A stretch of 64,000 nucleotides of DNA from Rallus limicola (lineage: Eukaryota; Chordata; Aves; Gruiformes; Rallidae). The notes under the pieces are model-generated. The model worked only from the letters and a program-made list of their open reading frames with translations, was not told the origin of the DNA and ran no database searches. The DNA lies in assembly GCA_022605955.1 (NCBI GenBank), contig JAKCOZ010000007.1:32404991-32468990 (forward strand), read 5' to 3'. This document shows, one piece after another, positions 12,191 through 21,650 of the stretch. Numbering within the stretch: position 1 is the stretch's first letter; each line of letters opens with the position of its first letter. Both the position numbers and the translations under genes were made by a program.

Positions 12191-13085
12191 TCATAGAATC
12201 ACAGACTAGTTTGGGTTGGAAGGGTCCTTAAAGCTCATCTAGTTCCAACCCCCCGCCATGGGCAGGGACACCCTCCACTAGACCAGGCTGCCCAAAGCCC
12301 CATCCAAACTGGCCTTGAACACTGCCAGGGATGGGGCAGCCACAGCTTCTCTGGGCAGCCTGTGCCAGGGCCTCACCTCCCTCACAGTGAAGAATTTTTT
12401 CCTTATACCCAATCTAAATCTACCTTCTTTCAGTTTAAAGCCATTGTCCCTTGTCCTGTCACTGCACTCCCTGACAAACAGTCCCTCCCCATCTTTCCTG
12501 TAGGCCCTTCATAAATATTGAAAGCTTCTACAGGGTCTCCCCGGAGCCTTCTCTTCTCCAGGCTGAACAAGCCCAACTCTCTCAGCCTGTCTTCACAGGA
12601 AAGGTGCTCCAGCCCTCTGATCATCTTTGTGGCCTCCTCTGAACTTACTCCAACGGCTCCATGACTTTCTTGACCTGGCGGCCTCCAGAGCTGGATGCAG
12701 TACTGCAGGTGGGCTCTCACCAGAGCAGAGCAGAGGGGCAGAATCACCTCCCTCAACCTGCTGCCCATGATGCTTTTGATGCAGCTCAGGACATAGTTGG
12801 CTTTCTGGGGTGCAAGCGCATATTGCTGGTTCATGTTGAGTTTTCATCAGTCAGTACCCCCAAGCTCTTCTCAGGGCTGCTTTCAATCCTTCCTACTCAG
12901 CCTTTAGCTGTGCTTCAGGTTGTGTTGACCTACATGCAGGACCTTGCACTTGGCCATGTTGAACAAGTCTGTTTGCACAAGTCTCTCAAAGTCCTTCTGG
13001 ATATCAATCCCTTCCCTCCAATGTGTCGAACGCACCACACAGCATGGTGTCATCAGAAAACTTGCTTGATCTCTCAAAATTTTAG
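12191..13085 (-). mobile_element. CR1 retroposon, 3' 0.9 kb
   Basis: The 3' end is TCATAGAATCACAGACTAG, followed by the GGTTGGAAGGG and CCATGGGCAGGGACACCCTC blocks. On the minus strand the ORF2 C-terminal region is readable in pieces (SREVILPL-like, [24 protein letters not shown]). The 5' side reaches the reverse transcriptase catalytic region: near 13045-13065 the minus strand reads a TTTTCTGATGAC segment, equivalent to the F-A-D-D motif. Several frameshifts make it non-coding. It shares a subfamily with the copies at 21212 and 46705. Confidence 0.92.
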
Positions 13086-14838
13086 GCAAGATTTTGTTAT
13101 TACAGCTCTCTTGGTGTTTACCAATGCTATTCTCTTGCCCTAAAATGAAAAAGATTAGGCTGCTCTAGTTTCTTTATGTAGTGGATATGATTCATTTTGG
13201 CCATGGGAGGAGAATGACAGTTACTTGCTATACAAACCTTTCCTGTGATTCATGGAGTGCCATTTGTGTCAGCCTTGAAGGAGGCACTTCATGTGCTTCC
13301 CAGCAGGAAGGAAAAAGCATGATCATAGTTACCGGAGAGGATACGGAAATTGGGTGGGAGGGAGAAGGGAAAGGGAAATGCTGATTATTCAGAAGAAAGT
13401 TTCAGGAATGCCAAGATTCTGTCTGCAATGTCCATTCATCTGCTTAATGAAAAAGGGATACATAGCAAGCCTATATATATATATATGTATATATATATAA
13501 TTAAGGGAAATGTCATGACTGTAATTGCTGTGCTCACAGAATAGTATGGCTTATTATGTAATTTTTTTCTGTAAATGTAACTTAGTGCTCTTCCCTCTGT
13601 CTGCCAGATCCATTGCCATTTCATTTGGTAGGAAGTTCCTACCCCTGAGTGATGTGTTGCAGCAACAGCTTCAGGTTTTGCTCTCAACACAACGCTTTAT
13701 GTTAGCACTCCGCAGAGACAGATTTTTGTGCTGTACAATACTAATATAGTTAGCACATTAGAAAGCGTGCTTACTTGCCAGATCAGAAGAGGTGTTCCTT
13801 TCCTCACAAAAAAAAATAACTAAGAACGCTGTTCTGCCATCTTCTTCCTAAAAATAACAGCAGAGATTGGCTGTGTATGCTCCATTAAATGGCAACCCCT
13901 ACTGCTACATGGCAGGCCTGGGGCGGGGGGGCTCTTGCACAGCTTCCAGCTGCTTCCAGCTGTGTTCCCTATGCTTGGAAACTGCAGGAATAAATGGGAG
14001 TAGGAGAAGTGGAAACTTAGGTTTCTTAATTTCCTAAATGGGTTAGGGGCTCGCACCTGGCTGTCCTCCTGCATGTGGCTGTATCTGGTATGGTATGTGC
14101 ACCTGTGTCAGGAGATTGAGCTGTAGCTGTTCAGCCCTGAGGCATTGATGGAGAGTCCTTACCCTGCTGAGAAGATGCACAGCAGGGTTAAGAGTGGGAA
14201 GGCAGAGGTATAGCCAGAGATGAAAGGAGTGAAACTAGGAGGATGTAGCAGAGAGCAAAAGAGGATGTGAATTACTGAGCACATGTTCTGCATTCATTGA
14301 TTTTCACTGGCAATTAAAATTTTACTGCTTGGTTCACCAATGCTGTTCAGTCTCCCATTATTTCCTGCATTATAAAATGCTGGCTCTGTTTTGATTTTGC
14401 AGTAGCTATGTTTATTGGGGATAAGGGGTCTAATTATAGCTGTGAACTATACTGTACTGAGAGGGCATTTAAGTTTCTTCTGATTATTTCTGAGGCAATG
14501 TGATGAGTCATGAAATATAACTTTTGCAGAAAATATCCTGATTGCCTAATGACTAGGTGTTGGTAGATGAAATTACACACACTCTCTCTTGTTCACATGA
14601 AACCAGGCAAGTGTCTTTCTGAGTAAGCTGTTTGTTCAAGTTACCCAAGAAATGTCAAGGTTTACAGTTGCAAAATAGGAAAAAAGTACATGTTTGAGGA
14701 GCTTTAGAACACCTGCTGTGCCTTACAGATGCTTTAGAAATCCACAGCGTTAATGTTCGTCTCCGTACCTGTAAAGAAAAAATGCTGCCTAAAAATAATA
14801 AAACTGATCATCCATGTACAAAATATTTTGTTTTGCAG
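13086..14838. other. Intronic sequence without a recognised gene
   Basis: The stretch holds an alternating AT tract at 13472-13499 and a short CTTCCAGCTG duplication near 13940. The last 30 bases before 14838 are T-rich and form the polypyrimidine tract of the NSMCE2 acceptor. Confidence 0.6.
13472..13499. repeat. (TA)n microsatellite
   Basis: TATATATATATATATG followed by TATATATATATA: an alternating TA tract with one G interruption. Confidence 0.95.
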
Positions 14839-14945
14839 ATGACACAGAGGATGTGAACAGTATGGAAAATGTCATGTTAGAATGTGCTGCAATGGACAGA
14901 GAACTTAATCATTATATAAAAGCGATTGAAGAAACAGTAAAAAAG
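14839..14945 (+). CDS. NSMCE2: NSMCE2 internal coding exon (SMC5-binding helical region, first part)
   Basis: This exon encodes part of NSMCE2/MMS21, the SUMO E3 ligase subunit of the nuclear SMC5/6 complex, which acts in DNA repair and replication-fork stability. It is 107 bp: two bases of a split codon plus 35 codons. The acceptor is TTTTGCAG (AG at 14837-14838) and the donor is AAAAAG|GTAAAC, so the intron before is phase 1 and the intron after is phase 0. The peptide contains DRELNHYIKAIEE, which lines up with the DRQLNHY segment of vertebrate NSMCE2. In the family this helical region packs on the SMC5 coiled coil; the catalytic SP-RING lies further C-terminal, outside the window. A reading frame opens at an ATG at 14814, but that ATG is intronic and I do not use it. 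The phase agrees with the exon at 48990. Gene identity is recognised from memory of the family, not from a search. Confidence 0.92.
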
Positions 14946-15504
14946 GTAAACAGCCATTTCTATTTGAGTTATGAAAATATACACATATTTAAATACTGTC
15001 CTTTAATAGACACAAATATTACATTAAAACAATACCTACTTGGATTGAACTTTGACAGATGTAGAATACTGAAGTTGACAATACAACTAGTGATTTTCCT
15101 TCCTAGCTTTCACGCAGGGTGATACTGTTTATAAGTTCATGTATTATTCCTCCCCACCAAACCCTTGCACCAGTTGGAATACGGGGTGAATAGCGAGTGC
15201 TTTGGGAATGACCGAGGACTGTGTAAAGACACCGTAGTCTCAGATGATGCCTGTGTCTCGGATTTACGGAAGATGGCAGCTGCATAATGAATGAGGCAGC
15301 TGATTTCAGGGGTAAACAAGTGGCTGATGCAGCAGGGAACTGATGGAGCCAGGGCTCCTGCTTGTCTCCCTGCCCCGTGAAATTGTTAGTGCTTAATAAA
15401 GGATGAGCTTGTTAATTGTTTGCTCAACTAACTAGGGTCTCGCTTGCTGCCTGACCGCTCGTTTTTGCAAGAGCTGTTGCATTTCAGCTTCTTGGGGGGT
15501 TTCT

Positions 15505-15930
15505 AGCCCGGCGCTGAGGGCGACTGCAGTTGCAAGACAGCTGCCGGGGCCCTTCGGGTGAGATGCAGGCAGCCCGCGTTTGCAAAGGCGCCTCTCAATT
15601 AGGAACCCGGGCTCCGCGGAGGACGCCGGGGTTAGGCAGGGCGACAGCGGCTTTCGGAGAACTTCTCTCAGCCTGCCTTTCTCTGACAGAACGGCCCGTC
15701 GAACCGAACCCGGGTACGTCTCGGCTGCGCCCCGGGGCGCGGCGCTGGGGGAACGGGCGGGGCCGGGGCGCCTCGATGGTGGTTCTGGCCGCCAGGGGAC
15801 GCCGCTGTTGCGTTCCCCGCGGGCCGCGCTCTGCGCCGGGAGGGGCTGCCGCGGGTCCCGCCGGCGCCTCCCTCTGCCGGCCGTCCCGTCCCGCCATTAT
15901 CGCCTGTTGCCTCATGGCCGCCGTCCTGTC
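15505..15930. promoter_or_regulatory. Intronic CpG island, candidate promoter or insulator
   Basis: By hand count there are about 55 CpG dinucleotides between about 15509 and 15923, inside DNA that is otherwise AT-rich and CpG-poor. The observed/expected ratio is therefore near 1. The island contains a perfect Sp1-type GC box, GGGCGGGGC (15755-15763), a CTCF-like core GCCGCCAGGGGACGCCG (15788-15804, one base off consensus) and ATGGCCGCC, a YY1-like core, near 15914. A consensus-like splice donor, CGG|GTGAGA, lies at 15558. It starts about 560 bp downstream of the NSMCE2 exon. The long frames across it (15530-16087 plus, 15595-15915 minus) are Ala/Arg/Pro-rich and look like by-products of GC richness. 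It could be an alternative NSMCE2 promoter, a lncRNA or antisense promoter, or an insulator. Confidence 0.75.
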
Positions 15931-15940
15931 AGCTCTCTCT

Positions 15941-15977
15941 TCTGTCAGCCCACTCTGGTTCTGTCAGCCCTCTCTGG
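15941..15977. repeat. Short tandem duplication at the island's 3' edge
   Basis: TCTGTCAGCCCACTCTGG (15941) is repeated as TCTGTCAGCCCTCTCTGG (15960). A weaker third copy, CCTGTCAGCTCTCTC, lies just before it. Confidence 0.85.
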
Positions 15978-17116
15978 CTCTTGGACTCGGCGTAATCCCC
16001 TCTATAACGCTGTTACCTCGGGTCCCGCTGCGTCCTCCCGGGCTGCCCCTCACCACTCTTGACAACAGTTCTCTGTTTTTTTCCTGACTGACACAGCTCA
16101 ACCATTAGCAAGCAAAATATTGAAAGTATAGGCTCCACAGCAGGTCCGGGCGTCGAAAGAGCCATTTCAGTGCGGTCTGTACTTGAGCACTTAGTTTTTG
16201 GGCCATGTCATGCTTGGGGAACTCAATTTCATAAATAACCTATTTTCGTGTCTGCAAATAGACTTTTAGGTGTCAACTTTGTATGTATTTCTCTAGTAAG
16301 ACAGATGCACACCCCTGATTTCCCTTCCAGATGTGAAGTCTGTTTCAGTGCATGAAGGCACTGGAGTTTTTCAATGAAACCTGTCTTACAGTTCTCTTCC
16401 TATTGTTTTTTGCTATTTTTAAAACAAAAACAGAACAACAAAACAATTTTCCATTAGTTCTATTTTGAGACGTGCCTACATGGTTTTTATTTTGTAGAAA
16501 GGCTTTCCTATAATAAAATTTTAGAAATCAGGATGATTTTAAATGAGTCAAATGCTTAGCTGAAAAATCTTCATCCAAGTAATTAAGTATCACTTGTAGA
16601 CATGGTTTTCCATTCCTTTTAAACGTCAGCAGAGGTTGGGCAGCATTAAATGCAGTCACTGTTTTCCCATGCAGTCTTTAAATATAATTTCAACTCAGAT
16701 GTCACCATAATTGCAGACCTCCTAGTTTATATTTGTCAGACACTGGATGGATCAGGATTTTTTCATTTTATTTGGAATATTCATGATATTTAAGGCTTTT
16801 CTAGTAGAACATAGTAAATATTGGCCTCATGTCGTTAGAGATCAATGATCTCCAGATTTGAGTGAAAAGTAGTAGGTTTATATTTTGATTGTAAGCTACT
16901 AAATAATTGATGTCTTAGTGATACAATAGAAACACCAAGTAATTTTCAACAGGTTATTTCTAGGTAACAGCAAAACACTTCAGCATTCATAGGAATATAA
17001 TGCATTTGCTCATGGGCTTTTAAGTTAAGCACAGGTTTAACCGCTTGACTGAACAGTTTTTGTGGCTTTAGATAGGGTAATGATACATTAATGACTTTAA
17101 GGATTGGATTCAACAG
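15978..17116. other. Intronic sequence without a recognised element
   Basis: Base composition falls back to AT-rich after the CpG island. I see no repeat or coding segment. Its last five bases (AACAG, 17112-17116) are the left target duplication of the LTR. Confidence 0.6.
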
Positions 17117-18332
17117 TGTGGTGGTTGAGCCCTGGCTAAAAGGCCAGATGCCCACCAAAATCAGTCTATTTACTCCCCTTCTTAGTTGGACAGAGGAGAA
17201 ATAATACAATTGGGCGGCTCAAGAGACAAACTCGTTAATGACTCAACACAGAGTGCTGAAGATAAAAGTTATCTAATTTATTACACTACGCTTAAAAGAA
17301 ACAGTGAAAAAAACAGAGTCAGGAGTGCAACCAACAATCTTAAAACAAATGCAGCCAGGCAAACACTTTTCCCCCCACCACTCCCTCCTTAGCAGGCTTT
17401 AGTTAGAAGCTTGCTCCCTTCTTTCCTTCCGGTCGCAGCCCAGGAGGGGCAGGGACTGGGGAAAATGGGGGTCTCGGAAACACCTTCCCCCCACCCCTCC
17501 ATTCTAAAGCAGACTTCCCTTTTAGCCACGATTTTGTTCCCTTCTTCCCCCCTCCTGCTCGCAGCACAGGACGGGGGGGGGGGGGGGGGCTGGGGGGGGC
17601 AGGGACTAGGAGGGGCAGGGACTAGGACATGGGGGCTTCGGTCAGTCCCTTGCAAGTTGGTTTCCTTCTTGGCCGGGATGGGGGCATCCATTCCACACAC
17701 CCTCCCCCTGCTGCACCGTAGGACCTCACCCATGAGAGTCAGTCCTCCACGGACCTTCTCCAAGGCAAATCTCTTCCCACCGGGCTTCATCTCTGCTCTG
17801 GCAGGCAGCAATAAATCACACTGTCTCTCAGTCCCAGTCCTCCACGGGGCTATGATGCCTCCTCCAGCAAACCTGTTTCGCTCATCTTTGTAGGTCGCTT
17901 GTGCTGGCAGGGGCTCATCCCAACGTAAGTCACGGCATCTTCTCTGTCTCCACCGGCTCCATCCAGCATGGCGCCTCTCCACCGGGCAGGTCGGGCTTCC
18001 GCCTCCTCCATGGGTCCATTCCTCCGGCTACTCCACGTGCTTCTGCACCGGCTGCAGGGGTATCTCTTGCCCGGGTACCTGGGCGCCTCCTCCCCCAGCC
18101 TTCCCGGCCTTTTGTGTCTGTCAACTGCTTACATTTATATGCAAATATACATCCCAATGCCCTTAACAGGCCAAAATTGCCGCCTTCCTGGCTCTCCGTG
18201 TTCTGGTAGAGTCTTTCTCTCCTATATGTGATTCTCAGAGGCGCTATAAGCAGGCCTGCAGAAGATTCCAGCAGCCATTTTCTGTAGCCCCTGGCCCTCT
18301 CTCTCAGTAGCCAACTATGCAAAACTGCGACA
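17117..18332. mobile_element. Solo LTR of an avian endogenous retrovirus
   Basis: The 1,216-bp element begins TGTGGTGGTTGAGCCCTGGC and ends CTGCGACA. It is flanked by a perfect 5-bp direct repeat, AACAG, at 17112-17116 and 18333-18337. It has the TG...CA termini of a retroviral LTR. The leading GAGCCCTGGCTAAAAGGCCAG and the AGAGGCGCTATAAG segment near the far end resemble an LTR family common in bird genomes. No internal gag/pol/env sequence is present, so this is a recombination-derived solo LTR. It contains imperfect direct repeats (a GGGGCAGGGACTRGG motif at about 17446, 17597 and 17612), a G17 run at 17573-17589 and an AATAAA at 17810. I do not assign orientation. ERVL-type fits the 5-bp duplication, but the family name is not certain. 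The open frames inside it (for example 17389-17982 minus) are not viral genes. Confidence 0.88.
17573..17618 (+). repeat. Poly-G tract, G-quadruplex-prone
   Basis: G17, CT and G8 are followed by three further short G runs, inside the LTR. The tract meets the simple G3+ x4 rule many times over. Its exact length may be unreliable in assemblies. Confidence 0.9.
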
Positions 18333-18337
18333 AACAG

Positions 18338-21211
18338 CATCTCTTCTGTGCATTTCTGTGCTTGTGTGGAAAAAATATAAAGGCCTGGAAGAGTTGGTTT
18401 TCTTTTTTTCCACTTTTTCCTTAATGTAGCTTATTCATTTTGTGTCAGAGACTTCCTTGCTTTACTAAAGCAAGCTCCTTCCCTGTTCTTTCTTTCCCAA
18501 GGTTTTAAAATTGCAGCTCCAAGACATTTAACACTTTTAAGAGTCTATGTGGATTATAAAGTCAGTAATAGCTAACTAGCCCCACTGCTCTTATCCCTGT
18601 TTCCTACCTCTGGGAAATTTTCAATACTTTCCACTGCCGGCATCCTGAAGAAACCTTCCCGAGCAAGAGAAAGAAGTGTATATAAGCTTCTGCAGGAGAT
18701 ACAATCTGTTCTCTCAAAAATAACAGCTAGTGCTTTGTTCTGGGTGATAGCTACATGCCATGCCCCTAGAATTGCACAGCCTATCTCCAGTTACCTGTCA
18801 GAGACAGCTTAAAATCTGCTTCTGGGAAACAGATACTGTTGCTGAATTTAGGACTGCACCTGGAGGTAGCTGCAGAAGGACTTGGGTTTAAAATAGCCCC
18901 CACTGGCTTGCTTCCTGCTTCCATCTGAATTCCTTACCTGAGGGCTTTCTCTGGGGCGTTGCAGCAGGTCTTTCCCTTTTGCAAGCAGGCTTTTTCATGT
19001 ACAGTGTTAGCAGTGTTTGTCTCAAGCTGCAAAAGCCATTTTATCTGGATCATTTTGTGAGTTTGTGTGGTTGGTTGGGGTTTTTTCCTGGTCTGTAGTT
19101 TTTTCCTACAGCAGTGAATCTGGCAGTATGTTACATTCTGTGTTTCACCTTCTGATTGCCTGCTTGTAGTAAAATGCCCAACTGGAAGTTAGTAAGATAA
19201 ACAACAGCAGTTAAAATTCCTGATTTATTATTTTATTAGGTGTACCTTCAAATGACATTGACTAAAAGGTGATACTGTACAACAAAAGTATGCAGTGTAA
19301 ATAACTAGGAACTGTTGTGAGATATAGTCACATGTTTTTAAAAGCCATTTTTTTTGTTGATGTAGGCTGCAGTAGGTGGAATGCAGAGGGTAAAACATAC
19401 CAGCAGCCTCTTCTGCTTGAATCAGCAGCCTGTTGAGCAAGAAATGAGCAACTGAATCACAGTCTTTCCAACAATAGGCTGTGGGAAATCCTTTGTCTGT
19501 GGAAACTCCCTGTGCCTCTGGATTTTCTTATACCTGTGAAATGACTGGACTCCTCCTGCTGCTGCTGTTTTGGGGTTTTTTCCTTTCCATTTCTAATTAA
19601 TATTTTAAAAATTAATTAGTCAACTCTTGTCCTTTCCATGCAAAGTCCAGACAGCACTCTTATTTTTAGTGTAGCAATAAAAGACAGATGGAGTTGGAGT
19701 CTCTCCTACAGATTTCCTTATACTCTTGAAGTGGACCTGAGTGACTGGGACCCAGGCTGACTTAGCCGGTTTGAGTGTCCCTGCTCTGGAAGACTTCTTG
19801 AGTGGCCAGAGTAGCAGCATATTCTGCTTGCTCTCTCACGCCTACTGTGGTTTATAGACAAGCAGGGGTGTTGGTGGTAGACTCTGATCACTGTCTCAGC
19901 TTTTCAAGCATTTGACTTGTTTGAGACTGTAAAAGCTGGGATAGATTTTCAGAAGTCCCCAGATGTCTCTCAATAAAATGAATCACAATGTATTGTAGAT
20001 CTGTCTAGAGAAGGAAGACATAGCTAATTTTCTAATGTTGCATTGTTCCTGCCTTTCTTTCTTCTCCTGCAGTGAGAGAGAACCTGAGCTATTTTGTTTC
20101 TTTTGCAGGTGAGAGCAAAGTGTTGAATTTGGTAGTGACATGTCTGGCAAAGATTGCTGAGTACTTTCTCTTGTAAGTTACTGCTTTGCCAAACACAAAT
20201 TTATCTTGCTAGAATTGTGTCTGCCTTTTTCTGAGCCTGAGCACTCCCAAGGGAAGGTAAAATCTACACCTGTGAAAGGAAAAGATGGAATATTTAAAGT
20301 TGTGTGGGTTCATCCCTAATTCTACTGCAGCTTTTCCATGTCATTCTAGGTGAGTCATTCCTATCACCATGTTGGTGGCTGCTGACATCGTTTTCTGATT
20401 GTCCTGCATGGAAACTGATTTGAACAATTATAACTGTACATTAGAATAAAGGTAGTTATAGCTTGAACACAGGAAGTAAAATTAACCATGTTCTTTGTTG
20501 GGTTTCATCTGTGAAACTACATACACCTGATGTAGCTGTGTGTCTTGCATAGGGTTTGAAGTGTGGATGTGTTGGTCCTTCATGCCTATGTGATGTCTTA
20601 GCTTGTCAAGTGGTCAGTTTTCCTTTGGCAAAGATAAGGAGTATATCATGCTCCTTATACCAGAGTGGGTTTTTTTTTTCTGCAGAATATAAAAGAACTG
20701 TCTTACATTTGTATTTTTGATAATAGTTCCCTTTGGACTAGTAAGTTCATTAGGCGGGGGATAGGAGGGGGTATTTGTTCACTTTGTCAGTAATTTAGAG
20801 CAGATTAGTGAATATTGAGGTCTCTTATCTTCATGGCTAAGTGTGTAGGTATCAGTCCTGCAGAGGACTAATTCCCTGCAGTGATGTAACTCATATTCAT
20901 TCAGAGCTATTCAGAGTTTGCAGCCTGTGAGTGATCTAAGGAGCATCTGCAGAAAAGGAAAGAATCCTATTTCAAACTGTGGTACAGGAAACTCCGTGGG
21001 CTATGTTTTACTTGCAAACTATTTAGAAGATTTCTAGTTTCTTCATTTAAAACTCATAGTGTAATGCTCTAGTGACTTGGATAGTCTCACTTGGTCTCAC
21101 AGAAATGAAAGGGACTTAAAGATAAGATCTTTGTTACCCGTGCTCTGCCAGCACAGCTGTGTTGGCCTTAGGTCCCATTGGAGAAGGTTCTGCTAATATA
21201 TCATAAAATCT
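18338..21211. other. Intronic sequence without a recognised element
   Basis: No coding region or repeat family was recognised. A (CTG)4 and homopolymeric T/G runs near 19555-19585 are the only low-complexity items. Confidence 0.6.
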
Positions 21212-21650
21212 TATCATAGAACCATGCTGTGGTTTGGCATGAAAGGAACCTCAAAGATCATCTGGTCTCAACCTCCTGCCATGGGCAGGGACACCCTCCA
21301 CTAGACCAGGCTGCCCAAAGCCCCATCCAACCTGGCCTTGAACACTGCCAGGGAGGGGGCAGCCACAGCTTCTCTGGGCAGCCTGTGCCAGGGCCTCACC
21401 TCCCTCACAGGGAAGAATTTCCTCCTAATATCTCCTCTCTTTAAATTTAAGGACATTACCCCTTTTATCACTCCATGCCCGTGACAAACAGTCCCTCTCC
21501 ATCTTTCCTGTAGGCCTCTCCAGGTACTGGAAGTCTGCTAGAGTGTCTCCCTGGACCCTTCTCTTCTCCAGGCTGAATGAGCCCAACTCTCTCAGCCTGT
21601 CTTCATAGGAGAGGTGTTCCAGCCCTCTGATCATCTTTGTGGCCTCCTCT
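21212..21650 (-). mobile_element. CR1 retroposon, 3' 0.44 kb
   Basis: The 3' end near TATCATAGAACCATG is followed by CTGCCATGGGCAGGGACACC and the CAGGCTGCCCAAAGCCCC block, as in the copies at 12191 and 46705. On the minus strand, 21425-21634 reads [18 protein letters not shown] and FSLEKRR, the CR1 ORF2 C-terminal region. It is truncated at its 5' side at about 21650. Confidence 0.93.

Larger units (their letters stand above)
1..14838 (+). other. NSMCE2 upstream intron (partial), phase 1
   Basis: Everything before the acceptor at 14837-14838 should be intron, because that exon begins with two bases of a split codon. I looked for the preceding NSMCE2 coding exon and did not find it, so the intron probably begins outside the window. 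Confidence 0.75.

Noticed and set aside
14814..15122. 102-codon frame starting at the ATG at 14814
   Set aside because: Only the part 14839-14945 is exon; the start Met and the tail after 14945 are intronic read-through.
15530..16087. 185-codon + frame and 106-codon minus frame in the CpG island
   Set aside because: The Ala/Arg/Pro-rich composition, overlapping long frames in several phases and no recognisable domain are expected by chance in GC-rich DNA.
17389..18340. Long frames (197 and 136 codons, minus; 160 codons, plus) at 17.4-18.3 kb
   Set aside because: They lie wholly inside the solo LTR and reflect its low stop-codon density; LTRs of this kind do not encode proteins.
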